A program made the position numbers and the translations under genes. This document shows, in pieces, positions 9,782-19,449 of a stretch of DNA of 44,321 nt (the stretch's first letter is position 1; every line of letters begins with the position of its first letter). Under the pieces are notes generated by a model. The model was not told where the DNA came from, did no database searches, and worked only from the letters and a program-made list of their open reading frames with translations. Origin of the DNA: Marinomonas sargassi (GTDB lineage: Bacteria; Pseudomonadota; Gammaproteobacteria; Pseudomonadales; Marinomonadaceae); the NCBI RefSeq assembly GCF_025716875.1, contig NZ_JAOVZB010000009.1, positions 1 to 44,321 of the forward strand, written 5' to 3'.

Positions 9782-10285
9782 ATGAACCAATTTATGGTCA
9801 AAGTTCTATTTTTAACTCTTTTATTATCTGTATTAAGTATTACTGTAATTGCTTTTACTCCGGCTAGTTTAGAAAAAAACATCGGGCCTTCGCCTTATAG
9901 AGCTCAACTAGACGAATTACACGCTAAGACTAGTAAAGGCTTACCTATAGATGCTCCAGAGTGGAACCTTAGTAGAGAGTTGATTCAAAAGAATAATGCG
10001 TGGTTTGAGAAGCAGACTAGACCCACTTTGAAAGAAGGTGGGTCAGCTGTTTTTGAGGCTTTTAGAAATAAAAGCGATAGCGCTACCCTCTTTTTAATGG
10101 TGATTTGGGGATTAGGTTTCTATTACATACTCAAATCGATCAAGCTTAAATCAGCACTGTTGGTTTTAATTTTTCCTACAGTGCTATTCTCATTTGGTTT
10201 TCTATCAAGCGTTGCAATAATAGGTGTTTTTATTTCTATTTTTTGCGCATATTTGTTCTTTATTTATCGGTGGAATAAAACATAA
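9782..10285 (+). CDS. Hypothetical membrane protein
   Basis: I do not recognise this 167-residue protein. It has a hydrophobic N-terminal segment (about 7-25; signal anchor or cleavable signal), a hydrophilic region of about 75 residues, and three closely spaced hydrophobic helices from about 102 to 163, ending in a short basic tail. The ATG at 9782 has no clear ribosome-binding site, and an ATG at 9794 is an alternative. Surrounding DNA is AT-rich, and the gene stands alone after a terminator. Coding is supported by a single long open frame with a sensible membrane topology, but no function can be given. Confidence 0.6.
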   Translation: MNQFMVKVLFLTLLLSVLSITVIAFTPASLEKNIGPSPYRAQLDELHAKTSKGLPIDAPEWNLSRELIQKNNAWFEKQTRPTLKEGGSAVFEAFRNKSDSATLFLMVIWGLGFYYILKSIKLKSALLVLIFPTVLFSFGFLSSVAIIGVFISIFCAYLFFIYRWNKT

Positions 10286-10450
10286 AGAAACTCGAATAAT
10301 TATTAGTTGAATCCACGAATATTGGCGTTACTTTCTGATATGTTCTACGATTTTTTTGCTAAAAAATGAAATTTGAAAAAAAACTGTAATTAAAAGGTTT
10401 AGGATCTCATAAAGACCAATAAATATATTGTTTTAGGGTGAAATAATGCC

Positions 10451-10696
10451 ATGATTTCTTGTCATTATTATGACTACATAGAAATTGTTTGTATGCATAG
10501 TTATCCTGTGTGCTTGACTCTTAAATCCGGTCAAATGGTGGAAGGTATAGCGGTAGACACAATGTTGAATGCAAGCCGTGTTGAATGTATTCGCCTCACG
10601 GTAGAGGGTGTAAATACCGAGTTGGAGTTAGATAAAATTTCACAATTAACTGTCTCTATCGACAACCCTCATTTTAAACAGGTTAACTTCGATTAA
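10451..10696 (+). CDS. rof: Rof-like Rho-binding antiterminator
   Basis: This 81-residue protein lines up from memory with E. coli Rof (YaeO). The N-terminal ISCHYYDYIEIVCMHSY matches the INCDDYDNLELACQHH region, and TLKSGQMVEGIAVDT, NASRVECIRLTVEG and ELELDKISQLTV follow in the same order and spacing. Rof binds the primary RNA site of Rho and inhibits termination. Length is close to E. coli Rof. The ribosome-binding site is AGGGTG at about 10434-10439. A two-codon frame, ATG CCA TGA at 10446, overlaps the start and is probably chance. It is monocistronic, in AT-rich surroundings. Confidence 0.75.
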   Translation: MISCHYYDYIEIVCMHSYPVCLTLKSGQMVEGIAVDTMLNASRVECIRLTVEGVNTELELDKISQLTVSIDNPHFKQVNFD

Positions 10697-10828
10697 GTCT
10701 TAGACTCACTTCACTATGTTTAATAGCAAATTCACCTGCCACTTTGTTTATGGATGGCTCTATAGGAGATAACTGGCTATTATGCCCCCTATGATAATGT
10801 GCGTTCTAAAGAGAATAAGGGAAGTGTG

Positions 10829-11779
10829 TTGAAAGAGTTTGAGTTAATAAAGCAGATTTTCCAATCCTCTGTTATGGCAAACACAGCAGAGCGTGATGAT
10901 ATTTTGCTGGGCATAGGCGATGACTGTGCGCAGATTATGGTTCCCCAAGGTCAGAGCTTGGTATTTTCGATGGATACACTGGTCGAAGGACGGCATTTTC
11001 CTTTTGGTGCTGACCCAGTCGATATAGGTTATCGAGCGGTTGCCACATGCGTTAGTGATTTGGCGGCAATGGGCGCGAAGCCCGCGTTTTTTACTCTCGC
11101 TCTTACGATTCCAGAATCGGATGCCCAATGGTTAACAAGCTTTGCCCAAGGTATGGCGGAATTGGCTGAACCTATTGGTTTGGCGCTGGTGGGAGGGGAT
11201 ACAACTAAAGGCCCCCTTACTATTAGTTTGCAAGTACATGGCTATGTGGAACCTGATTTAGCTGTGAAACGCAGCTCTGCGAAAGTGGGTGACGATATTT
11301 ATGTCACGGGCGTATTGGGCGATTCCGCTGCGGCGGTACCGATAGTGACAGGAGATATTCAAGTAGCCAATGAGCAATTTGATTATTTCTATGAACGATT
11401 CTGGCGTCCTCGACCAAGGCTGATAGCAGGTATGGCATTAAAAAATATTGCCTCTGCAATGATGGATATATCCGATGGACTAGCGCAGGATATTCAGCAC
11501 ATACTGAAAGCTTCAGGCGTTGGGGCTAAGTTGGATGCTGGTTATCTACCTGTGTCTCCAGAATTAAGGCAATGGCAGCCAGAGCGAGCTGCTGAACTAG
11601 CACTCACTGGAGGCGATGATTATGAGTTGTGTTTTACTGCTCCTAAATCGGCATCCCATGATGTGGCATTAATCACTCAAACACTCGGCTTATCTTGTTC
11701 AAAAGTAGGGGAAGTGGTGAATGATGGGTTCTCAATCGAAGGATTTGATGGCGATTTGTCTGGCTGGCAACATTTCTAG
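10829..11779 (+). CDS. thiL: Thiamine-monophosphate kinase ThiL
   Basis: ThiL phosphorylates thiamine monophosphate to the active diphosphate. The protein is about 316 residues with Mg/ATP motifs GIGDDCAQI, SMDTLVEGRHF, ALVGGDTTKG, ISDGLAQDI and GGDDYELCF, matching the AIRS-synthase-like fold. The start is uncertain. The family begins close to EFELI, so I chose the TTG at 10829, preceded by AAGGGAAG with workable spacing; GTG at 10826 and GTG at 10799 are alternatives. It heads a run of same-strand genes (pgpA, holD-like, rimI, yajL) with short gaps. Confidence 0.94.
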   Translation: MKEFELIKQIFQSSVMANTAERDDILLGIGDDCAQIMVPQGQSLVFSMDTLVEGRHFPFGADPVDIGYRAVATCVSDLAAMGAKPAFFTLALTIPESDAQWLTSFAQGMAELAEPIGLALVGGDTTKGPLTISLQVHGYVEPDLAVKRSSAKVGDDIYVTGVLGDSAAAVPIVTGDIQVANEQFDYFYERFWRPRPRLIAGMALKNIASAMMDISDGLAQDIQHILKASGVGAKLDAGYLPVSPELRQWQPERAAELALTGGDDYELCFTAPKSASHDVALITQTLGLSCSKVGEVVNDGFSIEGFDGDLSGWQHF

Positions 11780-11849
11780 ATAATAGGCGCTTTATACAAC
11801 GAATTTCATTGTTTGAAGCATAATAGACGAGTATTAGGCAATTTTATTT

Positions 11850-12332
11850 ATGGCAAATTCAGCACCCGCTTCGGTATGGCGTAATCCAATACACTTCCTT
11901 GCTTTTGGCTTGGGCTCTGGTGCCGCTCCAAAAGCACCGGGCACCTTTGGCACACTGGCTGCGATTCCTTTTTTTATTTTCTTCTTGCAGGGATTAGAGC
12001 CGCTTCACTACTTTGGTGCTCTTGTCGTGACATCGGTTATTGGTATTTATCTGTGTGGAAAAACCTCCAAAGATCTAGGAGTGCATGATCACTCAGGTAT
12101 CGTATGGGATGAATTTGTTGGCTTCTGGATCACCATGTGGCTGGCACCGACCGGTTGGCTCTATATCCTTTTAGGTTTTGTATTGTTCCGATTGTTCGAC
12201 ATTTTAAAGCCTTGGCCGATTTCTTGGATTGATAAGCACGTTCACGGTGGCTTTGGCATTATGCTGGATGACATCTTAGCGGGCTTAATGTCCTTTGTCG
12301 TCTTGCAAGCATTGGTGACATTTGTTTTATAG
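11850..12332 (+). CDS. pgpA: Phosphatidylglycerophosphatase A
   Basis: This 160-residue inner-membrane lipid phosphatase makes phosphatidylglycerol from its phosphate. Conserved segments are GLGSGAAPKAPGTFGTL near the N-terminus, DHSGIVWDEFVGFWI in the middle, FRLFDILKPWPISW, and the metal-binding GGFGIMLDDILAG near the C-terminus. Four hydrophobic helices are apparent. It follows thiL after about 70 bp, the usual order in gammaproteobacteria. Confidence 0.95.
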   Translation: MANSAPASVWRNPIHFLAFGLGSGAAPKAPGTFGTLAAIPFFIFFLQGLEPLHYFGALVVTSVIGIYLCGKTSKDLGVHDHSGIVWDEFVGFWITMWLAPTGWLYILLGFVLFRLFDILKPWPISWIDKHVHGGFGIMLDDILAGLMSFVVLQALVTFVL

Positions 12333-12360
12333 GTTTATTTGAAACGTTATTAAGGTTGTT

Positions 12361-13173
12361 ATGTCTCGAGAATTAAGCACAGAACAAGCGTTCCAAACTC
12401 ATTGCTTAGCGCAAATGGGAGTTGTGTCGTGGCTATCTGCACCGCAAGGTGTTAGTGGTTCTGTGTTTATGCCTGCACAACCATGGGTGATAGAGAGTCA
12501 TACTAGTAGCGCACTTGATTTATCTGAGGTACCTGAGGATTTCGGCTTTGAGCCTGTTATAACAAAACCAGAAGTGACGCTAGCGCCTGAAGAGAAACAG
12601 CAGTCTGTTCATAACTTACGTGAACAATTGAATGCAGGGCCTGAGATTATTGTTGAAGACATGCAACCAATAGAAGAGCTTGCGGTTGATATTGAGGTGG
12701 AGCCAGAAGTTGTTGCTAGTGGTGGTATTACTAAAGTTGACCTCCATGGCTATGCTTTGTCGAATCGATTGCTTATTTTGACTGATGTGCCGCAGATTTT
12801 TTCCCAAGCGGAAGAGGTTGAACGTCTAGCCTTGAAAATGGGACAGGCACTATTAAAGAGCTCAATAGATGAGTGGCATGGCAGTGCGTTTTCTTGGCCG
12901 GGAGCGTTAAAAAACCCTCATTTTCTGGATCGTAGCGACTGGTTAGTTGGTGCGTTAGAGAGTTATGTTTTGCGTTTGTCTAAAGAGTTCCCCGAGCCAC
13001 CTTTGTTGGTGTTGGCGGGAGAGAAAGTATCGATTCTAGTGAGCGGTCTGCCAGAAAATAGTCCTCTAAAACAGTACCCTACAGCACGTATTCAAAGTCT
13101 TCCCGAGTTGTATCGAATTCCTGAGCTGAGAAAAGAAGCATGGGATGTGATGCAAGCGAACCTTTTTCGTTAA
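12361..13173 (+). CDS. HolD-like protein (candidate DNA polymerase III psi subunit), extended
   Basis: This 270-residue soluble protein sits directly upstream of rimI, as holD does in E. coli. Its N-terminus (HCLAQMGVVSWLSAPQGVSG) resembles the start of HolD (QLQQLGITQWSLRRPGALQG), and the C-terminal LPELYRIPELRKEAWDVMQ resembles the closing helix of that protein. Between them lies an acidic low-complexity insert (about residues 55-120), making it roughly twice as long as E. coli psi. Psi links chi and SSB to the clamp loader. Assignment rests on context and remembered similarity. It could instead be an unrelated conserved protein. The stop overlaps an ATG upstream of rimI. Confidence 0.5.
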   Translation: MSRELSTEQAFQTHCLAQMGVVSWLSAPQGVSGSVFMPAQPWVIESHTSSALDLSEVPEDFGFEPVITKPEVTLAPEEKQQSVHNLREQLNAGPEIIVEDMQPIEELAVDIEVEPEVVASGGITKVDLHGYALSNRLLILTDVPQIFSQAEEVERLALKMGQALLKSSIDEWHGSAFSWPGALKNPHFLDRSDWLVGALESYVLRLSKEFPEPPLLVLAGEKVSILVSGLPENSPLKQYPTARIQSLPELYRIPELRKEAWDVMQANLFR

Positions 13174-13196
13174 TGCCTTTAGAATTGGAACCTGAT

Positions 13197-13655
13197 ATGT
13201 CTTTTTCTTTTGTCATCCGTCCGGCTCAAGAATCAGATTTGCCTGCCCTTATTGAGCTTGATTTATCTTCTAACCCTTATCCTTGGGGAGAGTCTCATAT
13301 TGCGGATGCGCTTCGTACTCGAAAGAGCTGGTTAGTTGAGTCAGTTCAAGAGGGTCAAAAAAGTATTTTGGCTTGGCTTACGGCTTCCCATTGTTTTGAC
13401 CAATCAGAATTAGAGCTTATTGTGGTTGACGAGAAAGCCCGTCGCCAAGGTTTGGCTAGAAAGCTTATAAATACATGGCAACAAGATGCGCAAGAAAGTG
13501 ATGTAAAAGAGCTACTGTTAGAAGTGCGAGAGTCCAATGAAGGGGCGATTGCTTTGTATATATCAATGGGCTTTGAGCAGGTCGGTTACCGAAAAAACTA
13601 CTATAAATTACAGCAAGGTCGAGAAGCGGCTTGTTTATTTACCTTAAAGATTTGA
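13197..13655 (+). CDS. rimI: Ribosomal protein S18-alanine N-acetyltransferase RimI
   Basis: This GNAT-fold acetyltransferase of 152 residues has the conserved NPYPWGE near the N-terminus, the acetyl-CoA-binding segment VVDEKARRQGLARKLI (R/Q-x-x-G-x-A type), and the C-terminal ALYISMGFEQVGYRKNYY. RimI acetylates the N-terminal Ala of S18. I chose ATG 13197 because TTGGAA precedes it at good spacing and the protein then starts MSFSFVIRPA. ATG 13173, overlapping the previous stop as TAATG, would add eight residues. Upstream is the HolD-like gene and downstream yajL. Confidence 0.88.
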   Translation: MSFSFVIRPAQESDLPALIELDLSSNPYPWGESHIADALRTRKSWLVESVQEGQKSILAWLTASHCFDQSELELIVVDEKARRQGLARKLINTWQQDAQESDVKELLLEVRESNEGAIALYISMGFEQVGYRKNYYKLQQGREAACLFTLKI

Positions 13656-13680
13656 TTGTAACTTCAAAAGGAAATTTACG

Positions 13681-14232
13681 ATGACAAAAGTATTAGTACC
13701 TATCGCCAATGGCAGTGAAGACATCGAGGCAGTAACTATTATTGATGTACTGCGTCGTGGCGATATAGATGTCACGGTAGCAAGCGTTCATCAGGAAAAA
13801 CAAATTCTCGCTGCGCGCGGATCTAATATTGTTGCGGACGTATTGTTAGAGGAAGTGTCAGATACGCTCTACGATGCCATTGTTTTACCCGGTGGCATGC
13901 CCGGAGCAGAACATCTACGAGACTCTAAACTGCTGGTGGATATGCTAGAAAAGCACGATATAGAAGATGCTTTGTTGGCAGCTATTTGTGCATCACCTGC
14001 TATGGTGTTTGGTACCCATGGTTTTGTAATGGATAAACAAGCTACCTGTTACCCCGGTTTTGAATCTGGTCTAACAGGAGCGGAATACATTGCGGATCAA
14101 CCTGTGGTGATGGATGGAAATATTTTGACAGGTCAGGGCCCAGCTTCCGCCATGGTGTTTGCATTATCTATCCTAGGTAACTTAAAAGGTTATGAAGTAG
14201 CGCAAGAAGTGGCAGATGGTTTGTTGTGCTAA
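13681..14232 (+). CDS. yajL: DJ-1/YajL-family protein
   Basis: This 183-residue DJ-1/PfpI-fold protein has the reactive cysteine in the nucleophile elbow AAICASPA (Cys103), the supporting Glu16 in GSEDIEAV, and the LPGGMPGAEHL loop. Length and motifs match the YajL/DJ-1 subgroup (oxidative-stress protection; chaperone or glyoxalase/deglycase activities are reported and debated). It is the last gene of the thiL-pgpA-rimI run. A small hairpin at 14251-14266 after it lacks a direct T-run. Confidence 0.9.
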   Translation: MTKVLVPIANGSEDIEAVTIIDVLRRGDIDVTVASVHQEKQILAARGSNIVADVLLEEVSDTLYDAIVLPGGMPGAEHLRDSKLLVDMLEKHDIEDALLAAICASPAMVFGTHGFVMDKQATCYPGFESGLTGAEYIADQPVVMDGNILTGQGPASAMVFALSILGNLKGYEVAQEVADGLLC

Positions 14233-14317
14233 ATCGCCCATATATTATTGCTGACCAAAAGGTCAGTTAAAGTGTCGGTTTTTCTGCCTTTTTTTGTCGG
14301 TTTTGTCTGTAATTTGG

Positions 14318-14346
14318 TGGACGAAAACGGCCTTCTCGAGTAAAAT
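14318..14346 (+). promoter_or_regulatory. Candidate sigma-70 promoter for carA-carB-greA
   Basis: TGGACG (14318-14323) and TAAAAT (14341-14346) are separated by 17 bp, matching four and five of the six consensus positions. Initiation near 14352 would give a leader of about 145 nt before carA, containing the terminator at 14429. A perfect 12-bp palindrome, TATCTTAAGATA (14384-14395), lies in the leader. No experimental support. Confidence 0.45.
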
Positions 14347-14428
14347 TAGGCAGATTTTTTGGACGTTAGATCTATTGATTGTCTATCTTAAGATAAGCTT
14401 TAGGTAAGCGGCAAAAGCATATATTCTG

Positions 14429-14466
14429 AAAAGCGAGATAAACCATAGGTTTGTCTCGCTTTTTTG
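14429..14466 (+). terminator. Intrinsic terminator in the carA leader (candidate attenuator)
   Basis: A 16-bp stem (14429-14444 with 14448-14463) with one G-T wobble and a 3-nt loop ends in a T-run. It stops only 32 bp before the carA start codon. It could simply terminate yajL transcription, but the best promoter candidate lies upstream of it, so transcripts to carA would have to read through. That arrangement is typical of attenuation control. Confidence 0.7.
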
Positions 14467-14497
14467 CAACCTGACAGGCTCTAAATGGGAGGTTCCT

Positions 14498-15628
14498 TTG
14501 GCAACATCAGCGATTCTTGCTCTAGAAGACGGCACTATTTTTAAAGGGGTGTCGATCGGAGCAGATGGCTCCTCAACAGCCGAAGTAGTATTCAATACTT
14601 CGATGACTGGTTATCAAGAAATTCTTACTGACCCTTCCTACGCTCGACAAATGGTCACTCTAACTTACCCTCATATCGGCAACACTGGTATTAATTCTGA
14701 AGATGAAGAATCTACCAGAATCTGGTGTGAAGGATTGATTATCCGAGATCTTCCTTTGGTCGCGAGTAGCTGGCGTTCAGAAGAAACTTTGGATGCATAC
14801 TTAAAACGCAAAGGTGTTGTAGGTATAGCGGATATCGATACCCGTAAGCTAACACGTATTTTACGTGAAAAAGGTGCGCAAGCTGGCTGCATCATGGCGG
14901 GCGAAGATATTGATGAAGCCAAAGCGGTTGCAGCGGCGAAAGCTTTCCCCGGTTTGAAAGGTATGGACCTTGCGAAAGAAGTGACTGTTGATACGACTTA
15001 CGAGTGGACAGAGTCCACTTGGGATTTAGTTAAAGGTCATACGACTCCTACAAGTTCTGAATTCCACGTTGTGGCATACGACTTCGGTGTGAAACGTAAC
15101 ATCCTACGTATGTTGGTTGAACGCGGTTGCCGTCTAACGGTAGTGCCTGCGCAAACCCCAGCAAGCGAAGTACTAGATATGAACCCTGATGGCGTTTTCT
15201 TATCAAATGGTCCAGGTGACCCAGAACCATGTGATTACGCAATTCAAGCGATTAAAGAAATCTTAGAAACAGAGATTCCTGTATTCGGTATCTGTTTAGG
15301 TCACCAACTGCTTGCTTTGGCTTCTGGTGCAAAAACGAAGAAAATGAAATTTGGTCACCATGGTGCCAACCATCCTGTACAAGCTACCGAAGAAGGCACG
15401 GTAATGATTACCAGCCAGAACCACGGTTTTGCAGTAGATGAAGATACCTTGCCAGCTAACCTTGTGATGACACACAAATCTTTGTTCGATGGCTCTTTGC
15501 AGGGTATCAAGCGCACAGATAAGAGTGCCTTCAGTTTCCAAGGTCACCCTGAAGCGAGCCCAGGTCCGCACGATGTTGCGCCTTTGTTCGACTTGTTTAT
15601 TGACAACATTAAAGCTGCAAAAGCCTAA
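14498..15628 (+). CDS. carA: Carbamoyl-phosphate synthase small (glutaminase) subunit
   Basis: This 376-residue subunit hydrolyses glutamine and passes ammonia to CarB for arginine and pyrimidine synthesis. The N-terminal domain contains [17 protein letters not shown]. The C-terminal class I amidotransferase domain has the catalytic Cys266 in FGICLGHQ and the His/Glu pair in [13 protein letters not shown]. The start is TTG at 14498, supported by GGGAGG at 14487-14492; the nearby ATG at 14485 is out of frame. It leads the carA-carB-greA cluster, with control possibly by the leader terminator. Confidence 0.96.
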   Translation: MATSAILALEDGTIFKGVSIGADGSSTAEVVFNTSMTGYQEILTDPSYARQMVTLTYPHIGNTGINSEDEESTRIWCEGLIIRDLPLVASSWRSEETLDAYLKRKGVVGIADIDTRKLTRILREKGAQAGCIMAGEDIDEAKAVAAAKAFPGLKGMDLAKEVTVDTTYEWTESTWDLVKGHTTPTSSEFHVVAYDFGVKRNILRMLVERGCRLTVVPAQTPASEVLDMNPDGVFLSNGPGDPEPCDYAIQAIKEILETEIPVFGICLGHQLLALASGAKTKKMKFGHHGANHPVQATEEGTVMITSQNHGFAVDEDTLPANLVMTHKSLFDGSLQGIKRTDKSAFSFQGHPEASPGPHDVAPLFDLFIDNIKAAKA

Positions 15629-15661
15629 CCAAACCCTAAATAGGAGCGGAACGAAAAGATT

Positions 15662-18600
15662 ATGCCAAAACGTACTGACATAAAAAGCGTCTTAATTTTA
15701 GGTGCGGGCCCTATTGTTATTGGTCAAGCTTGTGAATTTGACTACTCGGGTGCGCAAGCGTGTAAAGCGCTTCGTGAAGAAGGCTTTCGCGTTATTCTGG
15801 TGAACTCAAACCCAGCTACCATCATGACAGACCCTGTGATGGCCGATGCAACATACATTGAGCCAATCGAATGGAAAACGGTTGAGAAGATCATCGAAAA
15901 AGAGCGTCCAGATGCTGTGCTACCTACAATGGGTGGTCAAACCGCATTGAACTGTGCGCTTGACCTAGAGCGTCATGGGGTTCTAGAAAAATTCGATGTT
16001 GAGATGATTGGTGCAACCGCTGACGCTATTGATAAAGCGGAAGATCGTCATCGTTTTGATGAAGCAATGAAAGCCATTGGTCTTGAATGTCCTCGTGCTG
16101 GTATTGCTCATAACATGGAAGAAGCGCTAGGCGTACAACGTGAAGTTGGCTTCCCATGTATCATCCGACCTTCTTTCACTATGGGTGGTACCGGTGGTGG
16201 TATCGCTTACAACATGGAAGAGTTCGAAGAAATCTGTACTCGTGGTTTGGACTTATCTCCAACTAACGAACTGCTAATCGATGAATCTCTAATCGGTTGG
16301 AAAGAGTACGAGATGGAAGTTGTCCGTGACAAAAAAGACAACTGTATCATTGTTTGTGCAATTGAAAACTTTGACGCTATGGGTGTTCACACAGGTGACT
16401 CCATCACAGTAGCGCCAGCGCAAACTTTGACAGACAAAGAATATCAAATCATGCGTAACGCTTCTTTGGCGGTATTGCGTGAGATCGGTGTAGAAACCGG
16501 TGGTTCTAACGTTCAGTTCGGTATGGATCCAAAAACTGGCCGTCTAGTGGTTATCGAGATGAACCCTCGTGTATCTCGTTCTTCTGCTTTGGCATCGAAA
16601 GCAACGGGTTTCCCAATTGCTAAGATCGCAGCGAAACTAGCAATCGGTTACACACTAGATGAATTGCAAAATGACATTACTGGTGGCCAAACGCCAGCAA
16701 GTTTTGAACCTGCAATCGACTATGTTGTTACTAAGATCCCTCGCTTCACGTTCGAGAAATTCCCAACTGCCAACGATCGTTTAACAACGCAAATGAAGTC
16801 CGTTGGTGAAGTAATGGCGATTGGCCGTACTTTCCAAGAGTCTTTGCAAAAAGCATTACGTGGCTTAGAAGTAGGTGCTGATGGTTTTAATCCTCAGTTA
16901 GATTTCTCTGAAGAAAACAGCAAAGAGAAATTGGCTTACGAGCTTCAGTCTCCTGGTGCTGACCGTATTTGGTACATTGGTGATGCCTTCCGTTCTGGTA
17001 TGACAGTGGATGAAGTGTACGCTGCAACAGGTGTTGATCACTGGTTCCTAGTACAAATCGAAGATCTGATTAAAGAAGAAGCGGCTCTTGAGAGCAAAGG
17101 CTTAGTGGACATGTCATACGATGTGTTACGTCGATTGAAGCGTAAAGGCTTCTCTGATACTCGTCTTGCTAGCTTGCTGAATGTCACTGAAAAGTCCATG
17201 CGTGAACGTCGTTACCTAGTGAATGTTCACCCTGTTTACAAGCGTGTTGATACTTGTGCGGCGGAATTCGCTACCAACACGGCTTACATGTATTCCACTT
17301 ATGAAGAAGAGTGTGAAGCGGCTCCAACAGACAAGGATAAAGTGATTATTCTTGGCGGTGGTCCTAACCGTATCGGTCAAGGTATAGAGTTTGACTACTG
17401 CTGTGTTCACGCTGCATTAGGCCTACGCGAAGACGGTTACGAAACCATCATGGTTAACTGTAACCCTGAAACTGTATCTACCGATTATGACACTTCTGAT
17501 CGTTTGTACTTTGAGCCAGTAACACTGGAAGACGTATTAGAGATCGTTCGTACAGAAAAACCTAAGGGCGTTATTGTTCAGTTTGGTGGTCAAACACCAC
17601 TGAAAATTGCTCGCGCTTTGCAGAATGAAGGTGTGCCAATCATTGGTACAACACCTGAAGCGATTGACCGTGCGGAAGACCGTGAACGTTTCCAAAGCAT
17701 GATCCAGCGCCTAGGTTACAAACAGCCTCATAACGCAACAGTTCGTAGTGCTGAGCAAGCGGCAATTAAAGCAGCTGCTATAGGCTACCCACTAGTTGTG
17801 CGCCCATCTTATGTATTGGGTGGCCGTGCAATGGAAATCGTTTATAACGAGAAAGAATTGAATCGTTATATGTCGACAGCGGTTAAAGTATCAAATGACA
17901 GCCCTGTATTGCTTGATCACTTCTTGAATGCGGCAATCGAGATCGATATTGACTGTATTTCTGACGGTACTGAAGTGGTGATTGGCGGCATTATGCAACA
18001 TATCGAACAAGCCGGTGTTCACTCAGGTGACTCAGCATGTTCTTTGCCTCCTTATTCTTTGCCTGCAGAAACGCAAGATAAGATCCGTGAGATGATTAAG
18101 AGAATGGCACTAGAATTAGGTGTTATTGGCTTGATGAATACTCAGCTAGCGGTTCAAGATGGCGAGATTTACGTGATTGAGGTTAACCCTCGTGCATCAC
18201 GTACCGTACCATTCGTTTCTAAATGTATTGGTCGCTCTTTGGCTCAAGTTGCAGCCTTAGTAATGGCGGGTAAAACATTAGCAGAGCTAGGCTTAACAGA
18301 AGAAATTATTCCTTCTTACTACAGTGTTAAAGAAGCCGTATTCCCGTTCAACAAGTTCCAAGGTGTTGACCCAATTCTTGGGCCTGAGATGAAATCTACA
18401 GGTGAAGTGATGGGTGTTGGTGATACCTTTGCTGAAGCCTTTGGTAAAGCGGTATTAGGTGGCGGTACTGAACTACCAACATCAGGTCGTGCTTTCATCA
18501 GTGTGCGTGATATGGATAAAGAGGCAGCAGTAGATGTTGCTCGTCGCTTGATCGACATCGGCTTTGACCTTGTTGGTACAGAAGGTACGGTTAAGTACAT

Positions 18601-18877
18601 GCATGAGCGCGGTGTTGCGATCAACAAAGTAAATAAAGTGAACGAAGGTCGTCCACACATTGTTGATATGATGAAAAATGGTGAAATTGATTACATCATC
18701 AATACGACATCTGGCACACAAGCGATCGCGGACTCTTCCTTGATTCGTCGTACGGCATTGCAGCGTAAGGTTTGCTACACTACTACCTTGGCTGGTGCAG
18801 AAGCGACAAGTTTGGCGATTAGCCTAAAAGGCGAGACGAAAGTTCGTAGACTACAAGATTTACACTTGGGGAAATAA
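15662..18877 (+). CDS. carB: Carbamoyl-phosphate synthase large subunit
   Basis: This 1071-residue synthase is close to the 1073 of E. coli. Two homologous ATP-grasp halves are evident: [20 protein letters not shown] near residue 12, and [20 protein letters not shown] near residue 561, each followed by its ATP-binding domain. The C-terminal methylglyoxal-synthase-like regulatory domain starts around residue 935. It binds CarA and makes carbamoyl phosphate from bicarbonate, ammonia and two ATP. Its TAA shares its last base with the greA ATG. Confidence 0.98.
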   Translation: MPKRTDIKSVLILGAGPIVIGQACEFDYSGAQACKALREEGFRVILVNSNPATIMTDPVMADATYIEPIEWKTVEKIIEKERPDAVLPTMGGQTALNCALDLERHGVLEKFDVEMIGATADAIDKAEDRHRFDEAMKAIGLECPRAGIAHNMEEALGVQREVGFPCIIRPSFTMGGTGGGIAYNMEEFEEICTRGLDLSPTNELLIDESLIGWKEYEMEVVRDKKDNCIIVCAIENFDAMGVHTGDSITVAPAQTLTDKEYQIMRNASLAVLREIGVETGGSNVQFGMDPKTGRLVVIEMNPRVSRSSALASKATGFPIAKIAAKLAIGYTLDELQNDITGGQTPASFEPAIDYVVTKIPRFTFEKFPTANDRLTTQMKSVGEVMAIGRTFQESLQKALRGLEVGADGFNPQLDFSEENSKEKLAYELQSPGADRIWYIGDAFRSGMTVDEVYAATGVDHWFLVQIEDLIKEEAALESKGLVDMSYDVLRRLKRKGFSDTRLASLLNVTEKSMRERRYLVNVHPVYKRVDTCAAEFATNTAYMYSTYEEECEAAPTDKDKVIILGGGPNRIGQGIEFDYCCVHAALGLREDGYETIMVNCNPETVSTDYDTSDRLYFEPVTLEDVLEIVRTEKPKGVIVQFGGQTPLKIARALQNEGVPIIGTTPEAIDRAEDRERFQSMIQRLGYKQPHNATVRSAEQAAIKAAAIGYPLVVRPSYVLGGRAMEIVYNEKELNRYMSTAVKVSNDSPVLLDHFLNAAIEIDIDCISDGTEVVIGGIMQHIEQAGVHSGDSACSLPPYSLPAETQDKIREMIKRMALELGVIGLMNTQLAVQDGEIYVIEVNPRASRTVPFVSKCIGRSLAQVAALVMAGKTLAELGLTEEIIPSYYSVKEAVFPFNKFQGVDPILGPEMKSTGEVMGVGDTFAEAFGKAVLGGGTELPTSGRAFISVRDMDKEAAVDVARRLIDIGFDLVGTEGTVKYMHERGVAINKVNKVNEGRPHIVDMMKNGEIDYIINTTSGTQAIADSSLIRRTALQRKVCYTTTLAGAEATSLAISLKGETKVRRLQDLHLGK

Positions 18878-19353
18878 TGAAAAAAGTACCAATGACAGTA
18901 GAAGGTGAAGCGCGTTTAAGAGACGAGTTAAACCACCTTAAATCTGTAGTTCGCCCACGAGTTATTGCGGATATCGCAACTGCTCGTGAACATGGCGACT
19001 TGAAAGAAAATGCTGAGTACCACGCGGCTCGTGAAGAGCAAGGTTTTACTGAAGGTCGAATTAAAGAGATTGAAGGTAAGCTAGCTGACTCACAAGTGAT
19101 TGATGTGAAAGCAATGACTGCATCGTCAAAAGTAATTTTTGGTACCACGGTAACTTTATACAATGTTGATACAGAAGGTACGGTTACTTATAAAATTGTT
19201 GGCGATGATGAAGCAGATGTGAAAGAGAAAAAAATCTCTTACGCTTCTCCTATTGCTAAAGCCATCATAGGAAAGGAAGAGGGTGACGAAGTCATCGTTA
19301 AGATTCCAAGTGGTGAAGCAACATACGAAGTAGAAAAAGTAGAATACATTTAA
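18877..19353 (+). CDS. greA: Transcription elongation factor GreA
   Basis: This 158-residue factor has the N-terminal antiparallel coiled coil, including the acidic tip (about residues 38-48, [14 protein letters not shown]) that enters the RNA polymerase secondary channel, and a C-terminal FKBP-like domain ([16 protein letters not shown]). It rescues backtracked polymerase by stimulating RNA cleavage. It overlaps carB as TAATG, so the two are very likely co-translated; a carA-carB-greA arrangement is also known in Pseudomonas. A terminator follows. Confidence 0.97.
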   Translation: MKKVPMTVEGEARLRDELNHLKSVVRPRVIADIATAREHGDLKENAEYHAAREEQGFTEGRIKEIEGKLADSQVIDVKAMTASSKVIFGTTVTLYNVDTEGTVTYKIVGDDEADVKEKKISYASPIAKAIIGKEEGDEVIVKIPSGEATYEVEKVEYI

Positions 19354-19368
19354 TTTTTTGCCACTTCA

Positions 19369-19404
19369 TAAAAAACCATCTAGTGAGAACTAGGTGGTTT
19401 TTTT
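19369..19404 (+). terminator. Intrinsic terminator after greA
   Basis: A stem of at least nine pairs with one G-T wobble (core 19375-19383 with 19390-19398) is flanked by A- and T-runs. It closes the car-greA transcript. Confidence 0.88.
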
Positions 19405-19449
19405 ATGGGCTTTATAAAGCGTATATTTTTGTAGAAATAGGTGTTTGTT

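Noticed and set aside
10446..10454. Two-codon ORF ATG CCA TGA overlapping the rof start
   Set aside because: Too short to distinguish from chance; noted only in the rof entry.
14251..14266. CTGACC/GGTCAG hairpin as the yajL terminator
   Set aside because: Only six pairs and not directly followed by a T-run. The stronger hairpin at 14429 fits better.
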